64,000 nt of DNA. Origin: VFMC01 sp963791635. Lineage in GTDB: Bacteria > Actinomycetota > Acidimicrobiia > Acidimicrobiales > Ilumatobacteraceae. Positions 1 through 9,926 of the stretch are shown piece after piece. The first letter of the stretch is position 1, and each line of letters opens with the position of its first letter. Position numbers and translations under genes: made by a program. The notes under the pieces were generated by a model. The model was given only the letters and a program-made list of their open reading frames with translations. It was not told the origin of the DNA and ran no database searches. The stretch spans positions 78,519 to 142,518 of the forward strand of contig CAWBTC010000015.1 of the NCBI GenBank assembly GCA_963791635.1, given 5' to 3'.

Positions 1-2587
1 CGCTCGTGAGGGCAGTGAGGTAACCCATCGCCTCGGCGGTGTTCATCGGAGTGGCGAAGTAGTAGCCCTGCGCGTGATGACAGCCGAACGCTCGCAGCTC
101 CTCGAGTTGCTCGTGGGTCTCCACGCCCTCGGCGATCGCTGCGAACCCGAGCTCACGTGTGAGCGACAGCACCAACTGCATCAGTCCCGACTCGCCATGG
201 ATCAGGCTGCGATCGATCTTCACGTAGTCCGCGGAGAACTGCTTGAGCATCGACAGGTTCGAGTAGCCGGTGCCGAAGTCGTCGATCGCGAACCGCACAC
301 CGAGCGCTCGGAGTGCATCGAGGCGCGGCTGGGCGGCGTTGAGCTCGTCCATCACCATCTCCTCGGTGATCTCGAGCGTCAATGCCGAGGCAGGCAGATG
401 GGCTGACGACAAGGCGTCGGCGATCACGTCGACGAGTCGGTGGTCGAGCAGTTGGTGACGCGACATGTTGACCGACATCGTCGAGGCGTGGTGCCAGGAG
501 CCTCATCATGGAGGCGGTGTGCGACTGCCTCCCTCACCACGTACTCGCCGAAGGATCTGCGCGAACCCCGCACTCTCCACCACCGGCATGAACTCCTTGG
601 GCAGCAGCAGTCCCGCGACTCGGATGCTTCCACCGCGGCGAGTGTCTCGAAGCCGAGCACGTCACCCGAGAGCGTGTTCACGATCGGTTGGTAGTGCAGC
701 TCGATCTCGCGGTTCTCGATCGCCGAGCGCAGGTCGGCCTCGAGCTCCAGCCGCTCGTCGGCACGGACGCGCATGGCTCGGTCGAACACCGCCACACGGC
801 GCCGCCCGGTGCCCTTCGCCGCATACATCGCCAGGTCGGCCTGCTGCACGAGCTCGGACGCACTGATGCCGCTGCCGCCGATCGCGATGCCCATGCTCAT
901 CGACACCATGTGCTCGCGGCCGTCGATCACGATCGGCTGGCGCACCACCTCGATGAAGCGCTGTGCGATCGCGGTGGCTCCTTCGGCCGTCGAACTCCTC
1001 GCGACACACGACGACGAACTCGTCACCACCGAGTCGGCCGACGAGGTCGTTGGCCCGGGCCGAGTCGACCAGTCGGGTGGCCACCGACGTCAGGAGCGCG
1101 TCACCCACGCTGTGGCCGAGGCTGTCGTTCACGAGCTTGAATCCGTCGAGGTCACCGAACAGCACCGCCACCGGATCGCCCGCAGCAAGCGATTCCGACA
1201 ACGTCTGGAAGAGCATCTGTCGATTGGGGAGACCTGGTGAGCAGGTCGTGACCGGCCTCGAATGCGAGTCGCGACTCGAGGGCCTTGCGCTCTTCGATGT
1301 CACGGAAGATCGCGGCGAACGCCTCGAGCTCGCCGGCGTCGTCGAACAATCCCATCACCACCGCCGAGGTGGGACGGCGGTTGAGGTTCTGGTCGAACAC
1401 CTCGAGCTCTCCGCTCCAACTGCCACCCTCACGAATGACGTCGACCACGTCGCGGAACAGCAGGCGGTGGTACTCGGGTGGGACGACGTCGCGAATCTCG
1501 CGCGAGTGAGATGCGCTCGGTGCCGAAGAAGCTGCGACCCGCCGGGTTCAGGTAGTCGGCGTGCGGACGAAACGAACCGACGCCGATGATGTCGCTCGTG
1601 CTGTCGGCGATGGTGCGGAACTGCTCGAGTTTGCGGCGGTTGTCGAGATCGCTGTGGATGTCTTGCAGCGTGATCGCCGCGCCGATCAACTCGCCCTGTT
1701 CGTTGGTCATCGGAGCGGTGTTGACCCGGATGTCTCGCGCTCCGAGCACCGGGTGCACCACGCGGCATCCCACGCCGTGCGGGGTGTCCGTCGTCGATGG
1801 CCTGGCGCAACTCGTCGACGACGTGGCCATCGCCGTGGTGGACGTGCTTGAGGAAGTCCTCGAGAGTCGCGGGTGCACCGTCGAGCTGGAGGAAGTCGGT
1901 GATCATCGCGTTCACGAGCGTTGTGCGGCCATCGAGGTCGACGGTCATGATCCCGATCGGCGCGGTGTCCACCGAGGTGCGAAGTCGCCGTTCGCGGTTC
2001 ACCGCCTCGCGCGCGGCAACCACGGCATCGCTCATCACGTCACTGATCAGGCCGACCGCGATCGCCCCGATGACCGTGGGTGCGACCCGCAGCACCACAC
2101 CCCAGGGACTGCCGAAGGTCTCGAACGTCACGATCGCCTGCGGCACGATCAGGAACGCGATGATCGGCCACGCCCGTCGCAGGCCGAGCGCGCCGCCGTA
2201 CGAGATCGGGATGATCGAGAACCACGGGATCACCACGAGCAACCGGTCGTCGGCGAGGTGCAGGCAGGTGACGAGGAGCAACGTGATCGCAGCCGTGGCA
2301 CGAGCCATCGGCCAGAACCGGTCGCCCGGCCACACCAGCGACAGCGCTCCGGCCACCTGTCCGAGGATCGCAGAGATGACCAACAGGGGATGGTGGAGCT
2401 GCGTGATGCCGTAGCCGGTGATGTGCAGCGACAGCCCGACGAGGATCAGCGGCTCGCCTCGCCGGAGCAGGTCGCGAGCGAATGCGGAGATGTCGCGCGC
2501 ATCAGGTGGGTCGGCTGGCGAGCCCGTGGAGCCGCGGCGCTGCCACGGCACGCCAAAGGACACCCGATGCACTCCGCCGTGGCGCAT
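1..2587 (-). CDS. Membrane PAS-GGDEF-EAL c-di-GMP signalling protein, frameshifted, 3' end beyond window
   Basis: Probable diguanylate cyclase/phosphodiesterase that makes or degrades c-di-GMP at the membrane. Reading from the start there are about six hydrophobic segments (2480-2030), two PAS-like domains (about 1990-1290, one with STSDIIGVGSF, one ending IFRDIEERKALE), a GGDEF domain (LLTGLPNR, then VGRLGGDEFVVV near 1050) and an EAL domain (FETL in place of EAL near 650, then AEGVETHEQLEEL and GYYFATPMN near 60). The frame changes about six times, near 1795, 1505, 1235, 1000, 640 and 540, and each time the next frame resumes the expected domain, so I read these as sequence errors, not decay. 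The ATG start is favoured by a TACCGT hexamer 7 nt upstream. The cyclase signature GGDEF is intact, so cyclase activity is plausible; phosphodiesterase activity is uncertain. Confidence 0.85.
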
Positions 2588-2594
2588 GCGAGCC

Positions 2595-2600
2595 ACGGTA
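2595..2600 (-). promoter_or_regulatory. -10 element (TACCGT) of a putative leaderless promoter
   Basis: TACCGT followed by 7 nt and then the ATG of the PAS-GGDEF-EAL gene. With transcription starting 6-7 nt after the hexamer, the mRNA would begin at or next to the start codon. No Shine-Dalgarno sequence is present. Confidence 0.5.
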
Positions 2601-2841
2601 GGGCCGCCCGAAGCGAGCTGCAAGGGCGGCAAAGGGCCGCGGCACAATGAACTCGGCATCGACGCGGGAAACGCGGCCGGAGGGCGGTCGAGCACTGTCA
2701 GAGGGTGACGCGTCTTGACGATCCGGAGCCGTGGAGCACGCTCGGTGGGATCGTCATCGCGACCCAACCCGGGCCGACTCGGGCCGACGATGGCCGGATC
2801 GTCGCAGTGCGGCGGGTTTCGGCGACCCGATCAGCGCGGCG

Positions 2842-4182
2842 TCAGCCGGCGGTGGGAGCGGCGCTGTCGCCGATGGCGAGCAGGCCACCGCTGCCGAGGG
2901 TGCCGGCCTGGCGGTACACCTCGAGCTTGGCCCGACTGTCGTCGATGTCGAGGTTGCGCATCGTGAGCTGACCGATGCGATCGAGCGGGCCGAACGCCTG
3001 GTCCTCCACTCGCTCCATGCTCAACCGATCGGGCGCGTAGGTGAGGTTGGGGCTGATGGTGTCGAGGATGCTGTAGTCGTCCCCACGGCGCAGGCGCAGG
3101 GTGACCTCGCCAGTGACGGCCGAGCCGACCCAGCGCATCAGCGGCTCGCGCAGCATCAGGCTCTGGGGATCGAACCAGCGACCCTCGTAGAGGAGGCGGC
3201 CGAGGCGCCGGCCCATCGTGCGGTAGTTCTCGATCGTGTTCTCGTTGTGGATGCCGGTGACGAGACGCTCGTACGCGATGTGCAACAGCGCGAGGCCGGG
3301 ACCTTCGTAGATGCCCCGACTCTTGGCCTCGATGATCCTGTTCTCGATCTGGTCGCTCATGCCGAGGCCGTGGCGGCCGCCGATCGCGTTGGCTTCGAGC
3401 ACCAGTTCGACCTGGCTCGCGAACTCCTTGCCGTTGATCGCGACCGGCCAGCCCTCGTGGAACCGCACCGTCACGACTTCCGACTCGATCGCGACGTCGT
3501 CGCGGTAGTGGGCCACGCCCATGATCGGCTCGACGATGTCCATCGACGTGCCCAACTCCTCGAGCGACTTGGCCTCGTGGGTGGCACCCCAGATGTTTGC
3601 GTCGGTGGAGTACGCCTTCTCCTTGCTGGCCCGGTACGGCAAGTTGCGTTCGGTGAGGAACTCGCTCATCTCGGCACGGCCGCCCAGTTCGGTGACGAAG
3701 TCGTGATCCAGCCAGGGCTTGTAGATCCGCAGGTGCGGGTTCACGAGCAGGCCGTAGCGGTAGAAGCGCTCGATGTCGTTGCCCTTGTACGTGCTGCCGT
3801 CGCCCCAGATGTCGACACCATCGTGGTGCATCGCCTGCACGAGCAGCGTGCCGGTGACGGCACGGCCGAGCGGCGTGGTGTTGAAGTACGTCTTGCCAGC
3901 GGTGGTGATGTGGAACGCGCCGCACTGCAACGCCATCAGGCCCTGCAGCACCAGTTCGGGTCGGCAGTCGATCACTCGGGCCAACTCGGCGCCGTACTCC
4001 TGCGCTCGCGCCTGGACGCCGGGGAGGTCGGGTTCGTCGGCCTGACCGAGATCGGCGGTGTAGCAGCAGGGGATCGCCCCCTTCTCGCGCATCCAGGCGA
4101 CTGCGGCGGAGGTGTCGAGACCACCGCTGAATGCGATCCCCACTCGTTCACCCACCGGTAGCGACGTCAACACCTTCGACAT
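2842..4182 (-). CDS. argG: Argininosuccinate synthase
   Basis: Cytoplasmic enzyme that joins citrulline and aspartate using ATP to give argininosuccinate, the penultimate step of arginine synthesis. At 446 residues it is the longer E. coli-type ArgG, not the roughly 400-residue form common in other actinobacteria. The PP-loop ATP-binding motif AFSGGLDTSAAV is at residues 17-28, and the family motif DGSTYKGNDIERFYRYGLL follows in mid-protein. The frame is intact. The gene stands alone between the signalling gene and the Rieske oxygenase, and no other arg gene is in view. A TAACGT hexamer lies 9 nt before the ATG, so the leader is probably very short. Confidence 0.95.
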   Translation of the reverse strand: MSKVLTSLPVGERVGIAFSGGLDTSAAVAWMREKGAIPCCYTADLGQADEPDLPGVQARAQEYGAELARVIDCRPELVLQGLMALQCGAFHITTAGKTYFNTTPLGRAVTGTLLVQAMHHDGVDIWGDGSTYKGNDIERFYRYGLLVNPHLRIYKPWLDHDFVTELGGRAEMSEFLTERNLPYRASKEKAYSTDANIWGATHEAKSLEELGTSMDIVEPIMGVAHYRDDVAIESEVVTVRFHEGWPVAINGKEFASQVELVLEANAIGGRHGLGMSDQIENRIIEAKSRGIYEGPGLALLHIAYERLVTGIHNENTIENYRTMGRRLGRLLYEGRWFDPQSLMLREPLMRWVGSAVTGEVTLRLRRGDDYSILDTISPNLTYAPDRLSMERVEDQAFGPLDRIGQLTMRNLDIDDSRAKLEVYRQAGTLGSGGLLAIGDSAAPTAG

Positions 4183-4276
4183 AGGTGTGTGACGTTACCG
4201 GCCCGGATCTCGCTGACACGGTGGTCGAGCGGTGGTCGGGCCGCCGCTGACCGAGCCCCCGCTGACCGGCCGAGGA

Positions 4277-5668
4277 TCAGTCGCGCTCGATCCACTGCCC
4301 GAGCAGCCAGTGGAAGTGACGGAGCTTGGTCTCCTGGTAGTTCGCGAGCGTGATGCCCTTGCGCAGCGAGCCGAGGCCCTTTTGAACCTTCGGGAGGTTG
4401 AACGTGTCCTGGTTGAACACGCGAGCGAGCATGCCCAGCTCCTCGGCCTTGGTCCAGTCGTCGTCGACGCCGAGCCAATGGATCGGGACTGCGGGTGGCT
4501 TCGGCTCGGTCGCGTCGTACGGCTCGAGGTACATGCACTCCATGATCGACATGTCGTGGCGGTCCTCGTAGGGCCGGAACCGGTAGACGATGCGGTTGTA
4601 GGCACCCCAGGGATGGAAGTTGGGGAAGAGCGTGTAGTAGATGCTGTCGGCCATCTCGGCGTCGCTGAGCTGCTCGGCGGTCTCGCCGAGCACGGTTGCG
4701 TAGCGCATCCGGCCACCCGCGCCCGTGACGCCGCGAGCGGTCATGCCGTCGGTGAACGTGACGAAGGAGGGCTCGTCGAGTCGGCGGTCGCTCACTGCGT
4801 CGAACATCTCCTGCTCCGTGGGCTCCCACTGCAGGTGTGGGCTCGGCGTGCCGTTCGGCGTGATCGCCCGGCTGAAGTTGCCGCTCCAGTCGTACTGAGT
4901 GTTGGCGTCACCGATTCCCGCGAGCAGTTGCGGATGGGTCGCCACCACATGGAAGGCTTCCATGAACGCCTCCTGCACGACCTTCCAGTTGGTGGGGAAG
5001 ATCCGCGCGACGTGAGCCGCCTTGTAGCGCTGCTCCAGCGGCCACTTCTCGAAGTGGGAGGGCAGTTCGCCCAGGAAGTCCTCGAGCGGTTCGCAGTCAG
5101 GGTCCATGTTGATGAACACGAAACCACCCCACGTGCCGACCTTCACCTCGGGCAGGGCCCACTCGGCCTTGTCGACGTGTGGGAAGTCCCATTCACACGG
5201 GATCTGCTTGAGCGAGCCGTCGAGGTTCCAGCAGTACCCGTGGAACGGGCAACGCAGCTCGTATGCGTTGCCGTCGTGCTCGCGCAGCTGGCGGCCGCGG
5301 TGCAGACAGGCGTTGTAGTAGGCCTGGATCGTGTCCGGGGCAGAACGCACGACGAGGATCGAGATGTCGCAGATGTCGTACACGCACGTGTCGCCCACCT
5401 CGGGCACGTCTTCCTCGCGGCAGGCCATCTGCCAGGCCCGCTTCCACACCTTCTCCTTCTCGAGCTCGTGGAAGGCGCGGCTGGTGTAGCGCTCGCGCGG
5501 GATGTCGGTGTCGCCGAGGAACTCCCAGCGCTGCCATCGAAGCACCACCGGCACGTTCTCCGGCCTGCTGTCGGTGTCGAGCAGTTCTTGGTAGCTGACG
5601 CCTGGCGAACGGGCTGCGCCGCGAGTCGACGTGCCTTGGGTGCCTTGGGTGCCTTGGGTGACGGTCAT
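4277..5668 (-). CDS. Rieske non-heme iron oxygenase, alpha subunit
   Basis: Terminal oxygenase of a ring-hydroxylating or demethylating Rieske system, 463 residues. The [2Fe-2S] ligands are visible as C121-x-H123 and C140-xx-H143 (CPFHG). The mononuclear iron site is H240 and H245 (FHVVATHP) with D421 as the likely carboxylate. The C-terminal catalytic domain is typical of large-type alpha subunits acting on aromatic or polycyclic substrates, but no beta subunit, ferredoxin or reductase gene is nearby, so electron partners must lie elsewhere. An AGGAG ribosome site lies about 8 nt upstream and the gene begins 13 bp after the small partner gene, forming an operon. A 9-bp tandem repeat near the start encodes TQG three times. 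Confidence 0.92.
   Translation of the reverse strand: MTVTQGTQGTQGTSTRGAARSPGVSYQELLDTDSRPENVPVVLRWQRWEFLGDTDIPRERYTSRAFHELEKEKVWKRAWQMACREEDVPEVGDTCVYDICDISILVVRSAPDTIQAYYNACLHRGRQLREHDGNAYELRCPFHGYCWNLDGSLKQIPCEWDFPHVDKAEWALPEVKVGTWGGFVFINMDPDCEPLEDFLGELPSHFEKWPLEQRYKAAHVARIFPTNWKVVQEAFMEAFHVVATHPQLLAGIGDANTQYDWSGNFSRAITPNGTPSPHLQWEPTEQEMFDAVSDRRLDEPSFVTFTDGMTARGVTGAGGRMRYATVLGETAEQLSDAEMADSIYYTLFPNFHPWGAYNRIVYRFRPYEDRHDMSIMECMYLEPYDATEPKPPAVPIHWLGVDDDWTKAEELGMLARVFNQDTFNLPKVQKGLGSLRKGITLANYQETKLRHFHWLLGQWIERD
5631..5657 (-). repeat. 9-bp tandem repeat inside the Rieske oxygenase N-terminus
   Basis: Three perfect copies of gtgccttgg (read on the + strand), in frame, encoding Thr-Gln-Gly repeats just after the start codon, outside the conserved domains. 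Slippage here would change only the length of the tail. Confidence 0.85.
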
Positions 5669-5681
5669 GATGGGTCTCCTG

Positions 5682-5900
5682 TCACTCGCTCATCGCTTCG
5701 GCGGCCTGCTGGAAGCGGTTGGGCAGCTGCTCGCCCGCGATCCACAGGCACAGGTGCGGGTCGGCCTGTCGGATCTCGCCCTCCAGCCACTTGCCCTGCT
5801 CGGTGAACACGCCTCGCTGCCCGTTCTTCGTGACCTCGATCGTCCCGCTGACTGTGAGGTCGTAGATCGCTCCCGAGAGCGGATGCTTGATCGCACGCAT
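5682..5900 (-). CDS. Small protein paired with the Rieske oxygenase (72 aa), function unknown
   Basis: A 72-residue soluble protein beginning MRAIKHPLSGAIYDL and containing GQRGVFTEQGKWLEGE and ADPHLCLWIAG. It has one cysteine, no membrane segment and no recognisable cofactor motif. It precedes the oxygenase by 13 bp in the same operon with a good ribosome site (AAGGGGG) of its own, so a dedicated role with that enzyme (assembly, substrate handling or regulation) is likely but inferred. A TAGTGT hexamer at 5946-5941 could serve as the operon's -10 element. I do not recognise a named family. Confidence 0.75.
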   Translation of the reverse strand: MRAIKHPLSGAIYDLTVSGTIEVTKNGQRGVFTEQGKWLEGEIRQADPHLCLWIAGEQLPNRFQQAAEAMSE

Positions 5901-5948
5901 CTGGTCCGAACCCCCTTCGGGTGAATGCCGTCGTGTCGATCAGGGACA

Positions 5949-6437
5949 CTAGGGAATCGAACGGTCAACTTCCGGCTCGGAGCGCAACATCCCGGCCATC
6001 GACGCAACGCTCACCAGCAGCCCGGCCGCGGCGGCAGTGAGCTCGAGGAGGGCGAGCCGGTCGAAGCGGCCCAGGTCGCCGATGGCGATCAGCGCCCCGC
6101 TCACTCCGGCCACGATCCCGACGATGGGCAGGTAGCGCGTCGGGCGGCTCGCGGCGATGACCATCACGAGCGGTGCGAGGAACGGCAGGAGCTGCACGAC
6201 GAACACCCGGGGCTCGGCCGATGGTCCGAGCCACCACGTGGACAATCCCATGGTGCGTGCGGTGCGCCACACCGAGGCGTACACGAGGACGATGCCCACC
6301 CACGCGATGAGCAACGTGGTGCGCCACGGCACCGTGAGCTCCCCCGACCGCGGGATCCGCACCCGCACGTCGTCGGGGGCGACGGTCGACGGACCCGGGT
6401 ACGTGCCGGGTGCAGGCGGTGGGGGCAGGCTGCTCAT
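5949..6437 (-). CDS. Four-helix membrane protein, unknown function
   Basis: A 162-residue protein with a Pro-rich cytoplasmic start (PPPPAPGTYPGP) and about four hydrophobic helices (TTLLIAWVGIVLVYA; VVQLLPFLAPLVMVIAA; LPIVGIVAGVSGALIAI; LELTAAAAGLLVSVASMAGM). No enzyme or transporter signature is visible. It is divergent from the glycosyltransferase gene, about 90 bp apart, and on the same strand as the Rieske operon but with a 48-bp gap, so co-transcription is possible. A TACGCT hexamer lies 10 nt before the ATG. Confidence 0.7.
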   Translation of the reverse strand: MSSLPPPPAPGTYPGPSTVAPDDVRVRIPRSGELTVPWRTTLLIAWVGIVLVYASVWRTARTMGLSTWWLGPSAEPRVFVVQLLPFLAPLVMVIAASRPTRYLPIVGIVAGVSGALIAIGDLGRFDRLALLELTAAAAGLLVSVASMAGMLRSEPEVDRSIP

Positions 6438-6513
6438 CGCAGGGCGAAGCGTACGTCCGAGCCGGCGCGATGACGACCAGGAGCGCGCACGGGGAGCGGC
6501 GGGAGGGACCGGC

Positions 6514-6519
6514 TACCCT
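6514..6519 (+). promoter_or_regulatory. -10 element (TACCCT) of a putative leaderless promoter
   Basis: TACCCT, 7 nt, then GTG at 6527. This fixes the likely glycosyltransferase start at the GTG instead of the upstream in-frame ATG at 6470. Confidence 0.55.
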
Positions 6520-6526
6520 TCCGGCG

Positions 6527-7291
6527 GTGATCCGGTCCACGACCGCTCGGGCGGCGCCCTCGAACGACACCCTCACCATCTTCTTCCCGATGTGGAACGA
6601 ACAGGCGTACATCGAGCGCACTGTCGCCGCCGCGAAGGCCGTCGCTGACGAGTTGCTCGAGGAAGGTTCGATCGCCGACTACGAGGTGATCGTGGTCAAC
6701 GATGCATCCACCGACAGCACCGGCAGGATCGCCGACGCACTGGCCGCGGCCGACCCTCGCGTCAAGGTCGTCCACCACCCGGTGAACCGCAAGCTCGGTG
6801 GATCGATCAAGACCGGTTTCGCGTCCGCAACCGGTGATCTGGTGCTCTACACGGACGCCGACCTGCCTTTCGACATGGCGGAACTGCACAAGGCTGTGCG
6901 TCTCCTGCGGTACTACGAGGCCGACATGGTGAGTGCGTACCGGTTCGACCGGGTGGGCGAGGGCCCATCCCGGGCGATCTACACGTTCTTCTACAACATC
7001 CTCATCCGGCGGCTGTTCGGGGTGCGGATGCGTGACATCAACTTCGCGTTCAAGTTGTGCCGTCGTTCGGTGTTCGACCACGTCACGCTGCGCAGCGAGG
7101 GGTCGTTCATCGACGCCGAGCTGATCATCCGAGCCCGCAAGCTGGGCTTCGACGTCATCCAGTTCGGTGTCGACTACTTCCCCCGGACCCGCGGTGAGAG
7201 CACGCTTTCGTCGCTCTCGGTGATCAAGCGGATCGTCGTCGAGATGTTCAGACTCCGCCGAGAGCTCCGCGGCCTGACCCCGGTCAAGTAG
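6527..7291 (+). CDS. Family 2 glycosyltransferase (dolichol-phosphate-mannose-synthase-like)
   Basis: GT-A fold transferase of about 254 residues that probably moves a sugar from a nucleotide donor to a polyprenyl phosphate or similar lipid carrier on the cytoplasmic face. Visible landmarks are IFFPMWNEQAYI at the start of the domain, VIVVNDASTDSTGRI, the metal-binding DAD in YTDADLPF, and INFAFKLCRRSVF. The C-terminal part (YFPRTRGESTLSS) is typical of the DPM/GtrB group, but no C-terminal membrane helices follow. The GTG start is chosen because a -10-like hexamer sits directly before it. Acceptor unknown. Confidence 0.88.
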   Translation: MIRSTTARAAPSNDTLTIFFPMWNEQAYIERTVAAAKAVADELLEEGSIADYEVIVVNDASTDSTGRIADALAAADPRVKVVHHPVNRKLGGSIKTGFASATGDLVLYTDADLPFDMAELHKAVRLLRYYEADMVSAYRFDRVGEGPSRAIYTFFYNILIRRLFGVRMRDINFAFKLCRRSVFDHVTLRSEGSFIDAELIIRARKLGFDVIQFGVDYFPRTRGESTLSSLSVIKRIVVEMFRLRRELRGLTPVK

Positions 7292-7341
7292 CAGGCGGCG
7301 GCCAGGCTGCTGGTTCCCCGCGGGCGCGCGCCTGGAGACCG

Positions 7342-8805
7342 TTGATATCGTTCCGGTCGTCTGCCCGCTCGATCCTCAACCCGTCGACCCCACCTCCGAT
7401 CAGGAACCCGTCCCGGAACTCCGGTGCAACCGTGAACAACAGCCGGCCTCCCGGCCCCCCGTCAGGGCGTCGTCAGCCCACGCGTCAGCACGGGGTTGCG
7501 CCGCGCCCGTCCGACGGCAGCGAATCGACGACCCGCCCGACGACCCGGCAAACTGCTCGTCCGGACCGTTCAGCGAGCTCTGCCCGAGCCCGTGCGGGAC
7601 AGGATGCCGGTTTCGGAGATGCGAAGCGTTGGCTGCCGGCCATCGCTGCAGGTTCGGTCCTGCTCGTGGTCGTCGCGGCCGGCCTCTCCGGCCGCAGCGA
7701 GGGTGCGAGCTCCGAGTCCGCGCCCACGAGCGCGATTGCCGTGGCGAACCCCACCGACACCACTGCGACCCTGCCGTCCACGCTCGGCACCGACACCACG
7801 ACCGCCCCGGTGCCCAAGACGACCTTCGCCGAGCCGCTCGCGAAGGGCTCCGCCGGTGAAGACGTGCGCCAACTGCAGACGCGGCTCACCGAGCTCGGGT
7901 TCGCACCAGGCACGATCGACGGTCAGTTCGGCAGCCTCACCCAGCACGCGGTGTGGGCGTACAAGAAGCTCGTCGGTGGCGCCACGTGGCAAGAGCTCGA
8001 CAACAACGACTACAAGACCTCGGTGAGCAACGACCTGTGGCAGAAGATCCAGGACCCGATCACCATCGAGCCGCGCCGGCCCCAGGGTGCGGGCAGCACG
8101 CACGTGGAGATCTACCTGCCGTTGCAGGTGCTCGCCGTCTTCACCGACGACCGTCCGGTTTTCATCGCTCACATCGCCAGTGGTGAGCTCACGCCCGAGG
8201 GCATTCCCAACACGTTCTGCGAAACCGTCACGCTCGACGTCGACGAGAACGGCGAGCCACTCGACCCGCCGGAGGAAAAGGACGTGTGCGCCGAGAGCAA
8301 GACGCCCGGTGGCATCTTCCGCTTCACCCGCCGCTACGAGGGCAAGCGCGTCGGGCCGCTCGGTGGGATGCTCAACCCGGTGTACTTCAACTACGGCATC
8401 GCCATCCACGGTGCCGAGAAGGTGCCGACAGCACCCGCCTCTCACGGCTGCGTGCGCATCCACAACAAGCTGTCCGAGACCTTCCCGTCCTTGGTGGCCC
8501 GTGGCGACAAGGTGTTCGTGTGGGGCCACGACGGCAAGGAGCCGGAGTACTACACGAAGTCCGAGAGCCTGCCGTCGTTCAACCGCCCCGACCCGAACGC
8601 CACCACCACGACGTCGACCACCACCACGATCGCCGCAGTCGAGGCGCCCACGACGGTGAAGCAGAACGCGCCGACCACCACCAAGCCCGCCACCACCACG
8701 ACGGTGAAGCCGGCGTCCACGACCACCACGGTGCCGACCACCACCACCGCAGCGCCGGCCACGACTGCCGCACCCACGGTGCCCACCACCGTCGCCAGCC
8801 CCTGA
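7342..8805 (+). CDS. L,D-transpeptidase with peptidoglycan-binding domain
   Basis: Cell-wall enzyme that forms 3-3 peptide crosslinks or attaches proteins to peptidoglycan. Order of parts, numbered from a TTG start: a Pro/Arg-rich cytoplasmic N-terminus, one membrane helix at about 97-117, a Thr-rich linker, a peptidoglycan_binding_1 domain at about 165-215 (GEDVRQLQTRLTELGF), and a YkuD catalytic domain at about 250-400 with H356 and the signature SHGCVR (367-372, nucleophile C370). The last 80 residues are a Thr/Ala/Pro-rich tail, as in wall-associated actinobacterial proteins. The true start is unsure: the first 90 residues are low-complexity and a GTG at 7432 is also possible. Confidence 0.88.
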   Translation: MISFRSSARSILNPSTPPPIRNPSRNSGATVNNSRPPGPPSGRRQPTRQHGVAPRPSDGSESTTRPTTRQTARPDRSASSARARAGQDAGFGDAKRWLPAIAAGSVLLVVVAAGLSGRSEGASSESAPTSAIAVANPTDTTATLPSTLGTDTTTAPVPKTTFAEPLAKGSAGEDVRQLQTRLTELGFAPGTIDGQFGSLTQHAVWAYKKLVGGATWQELDNNDYKTSVSNDLWQKIQDPITIEPRRPQGAGSTHVEIYLPLQVLAVFTDDRPVFIAHIASGELTPEGIPNTFCETVTLDVDENGEPLDPPEEKDVCAESKTPGGIFRFTRRYEGKRVGPLGGMLNPVYFNYGIAIHGAEKVPTAPASHGCVRIHNKLSETFPSLVARGDKVFVWGHDGKEPEYYTKSESLPSFNRPDPNATTTTSTTTTIAAVEAPTTVKQNAPTTTKPATTTTVKPASTTTTVPTTTTAAPATTAAPTVPTTVASP

Positions 8806-8912
8806 CCCTCGGGCCTGATCATCTGCCGAGGTGCGATCGTCTGGTCGGCTCGGATCGTCAGCGAAGGCAGCCCGATCCGATCGTCGTCGGGCGCCGGTGA
8901 CAGCATGGTGCG

Positions 8913-9876
8913 ATGCCGGAGCAGGAGATCGAGCGAATCCCGTACGACGAGTTCGGGCTGTTCCACGAGAACGCCACCGAGTACGGGCTCACCTACGACG
9001 GCCCGCCCGCCGTCCGACGCGCCGAGGTGATCGTCACCGACGATCGTGCCGTGAGCGCCCTCGTGTGGGGCGACGTTCCCGCGGAGGCCATCGAGGTCGT
9101 GTTCGTCCATGGCGGCTCGCAGAACGCGCATACCTGGGACACGACGATCCTGGCCCTCGGCCGCTCCGCGGTTGCCGTCGACCTGCCCGGTCATGGTCAC
9201 TCCGGTTGGCGCGACGACGGTGCCTACTCACCGATGAACCTTGCGGACGACATCGCCATTGCGATCGCCGAACTCGCGCCGAATGCCCGCCTGGTGGTGG
9301 GCATGTCGCTCGGTGGTCTCACCGCGATGGAGCTCGCCGTCCGCCACACTCACCTCGTGAGCTCGCTGGTGATGATCGACATCACGCCAGGGGTCAACCG
9401 GGCGAAGACTCAGGCCGTGGTCGACTTCGTCAACGGGCCGCAGAGCTTCCCGAGCTTCGAGTCGCTGCTCGCTCGCACGAAGGAGCACAACCCCACCCGC
9501 ACCGAGACCTCACTTCGTCGGGGCATCCTCCACAATGCGAGACAGCTCGAAGACGGCAGCTGGGAGTGGCGATACGACCGGAGCAGTCATGCGCGTTCGG
9601 GCACCTCCGGGCCGGACGCGTCGACGAGCATCCCCACAGTTGCCGACGAGCCGGTCGAGGCACTGTCGCCGTTGTGGGACGACTTCGAGCGGATCACGTG
9701 CCCGGTGGCGTTGATTCGAGGTTCGCTGTCGCCGGTGGTGGACGACGACGACGTGATGGAGGCCGTACGCCGTCAGCCGTCGATCGAGCGTTGCGGTGGT
9801 GGATGGCGCAGGACACAGCATCCAGGGCGACCGTCCCGTCGAGCTGGCAGCACTGCTCGGGCGCATCCTCGGCTGA
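8913..9876 (+). CDS. Alpha/beta hydrolase (one frameshift near the C-terminus)
   Basis: Serine hydrolase of the alpha/beta fold. The oxyanion-hole motif VHGGSQNAHTW is at residues 65-75 and the nucleophile elbow GMSLGG at 130-135 (S132). The frame breaks near 9786; the next frame continues with VVDGAGHSIQGDRPVEL, which supplies the catalytic histidine and a normal end. The gene length is one base over a multiple of three, so a single inserted base explains it. A related hydrolase lies at 46154. Substrate unknown. Confidence 0.82.
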
Positions 9877-9926
9877 CTCGGTCTCCGGGCGCCCATGTCA
9901 GATCCGCGTCGGTGATGACGACCGCG

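Noticed and set aside
2731..4161. Long open frame on the + strand opposite argG
   Set aside because: Composition-driven shadow of a high-GC gene; no family resemblance, and argG is certain.
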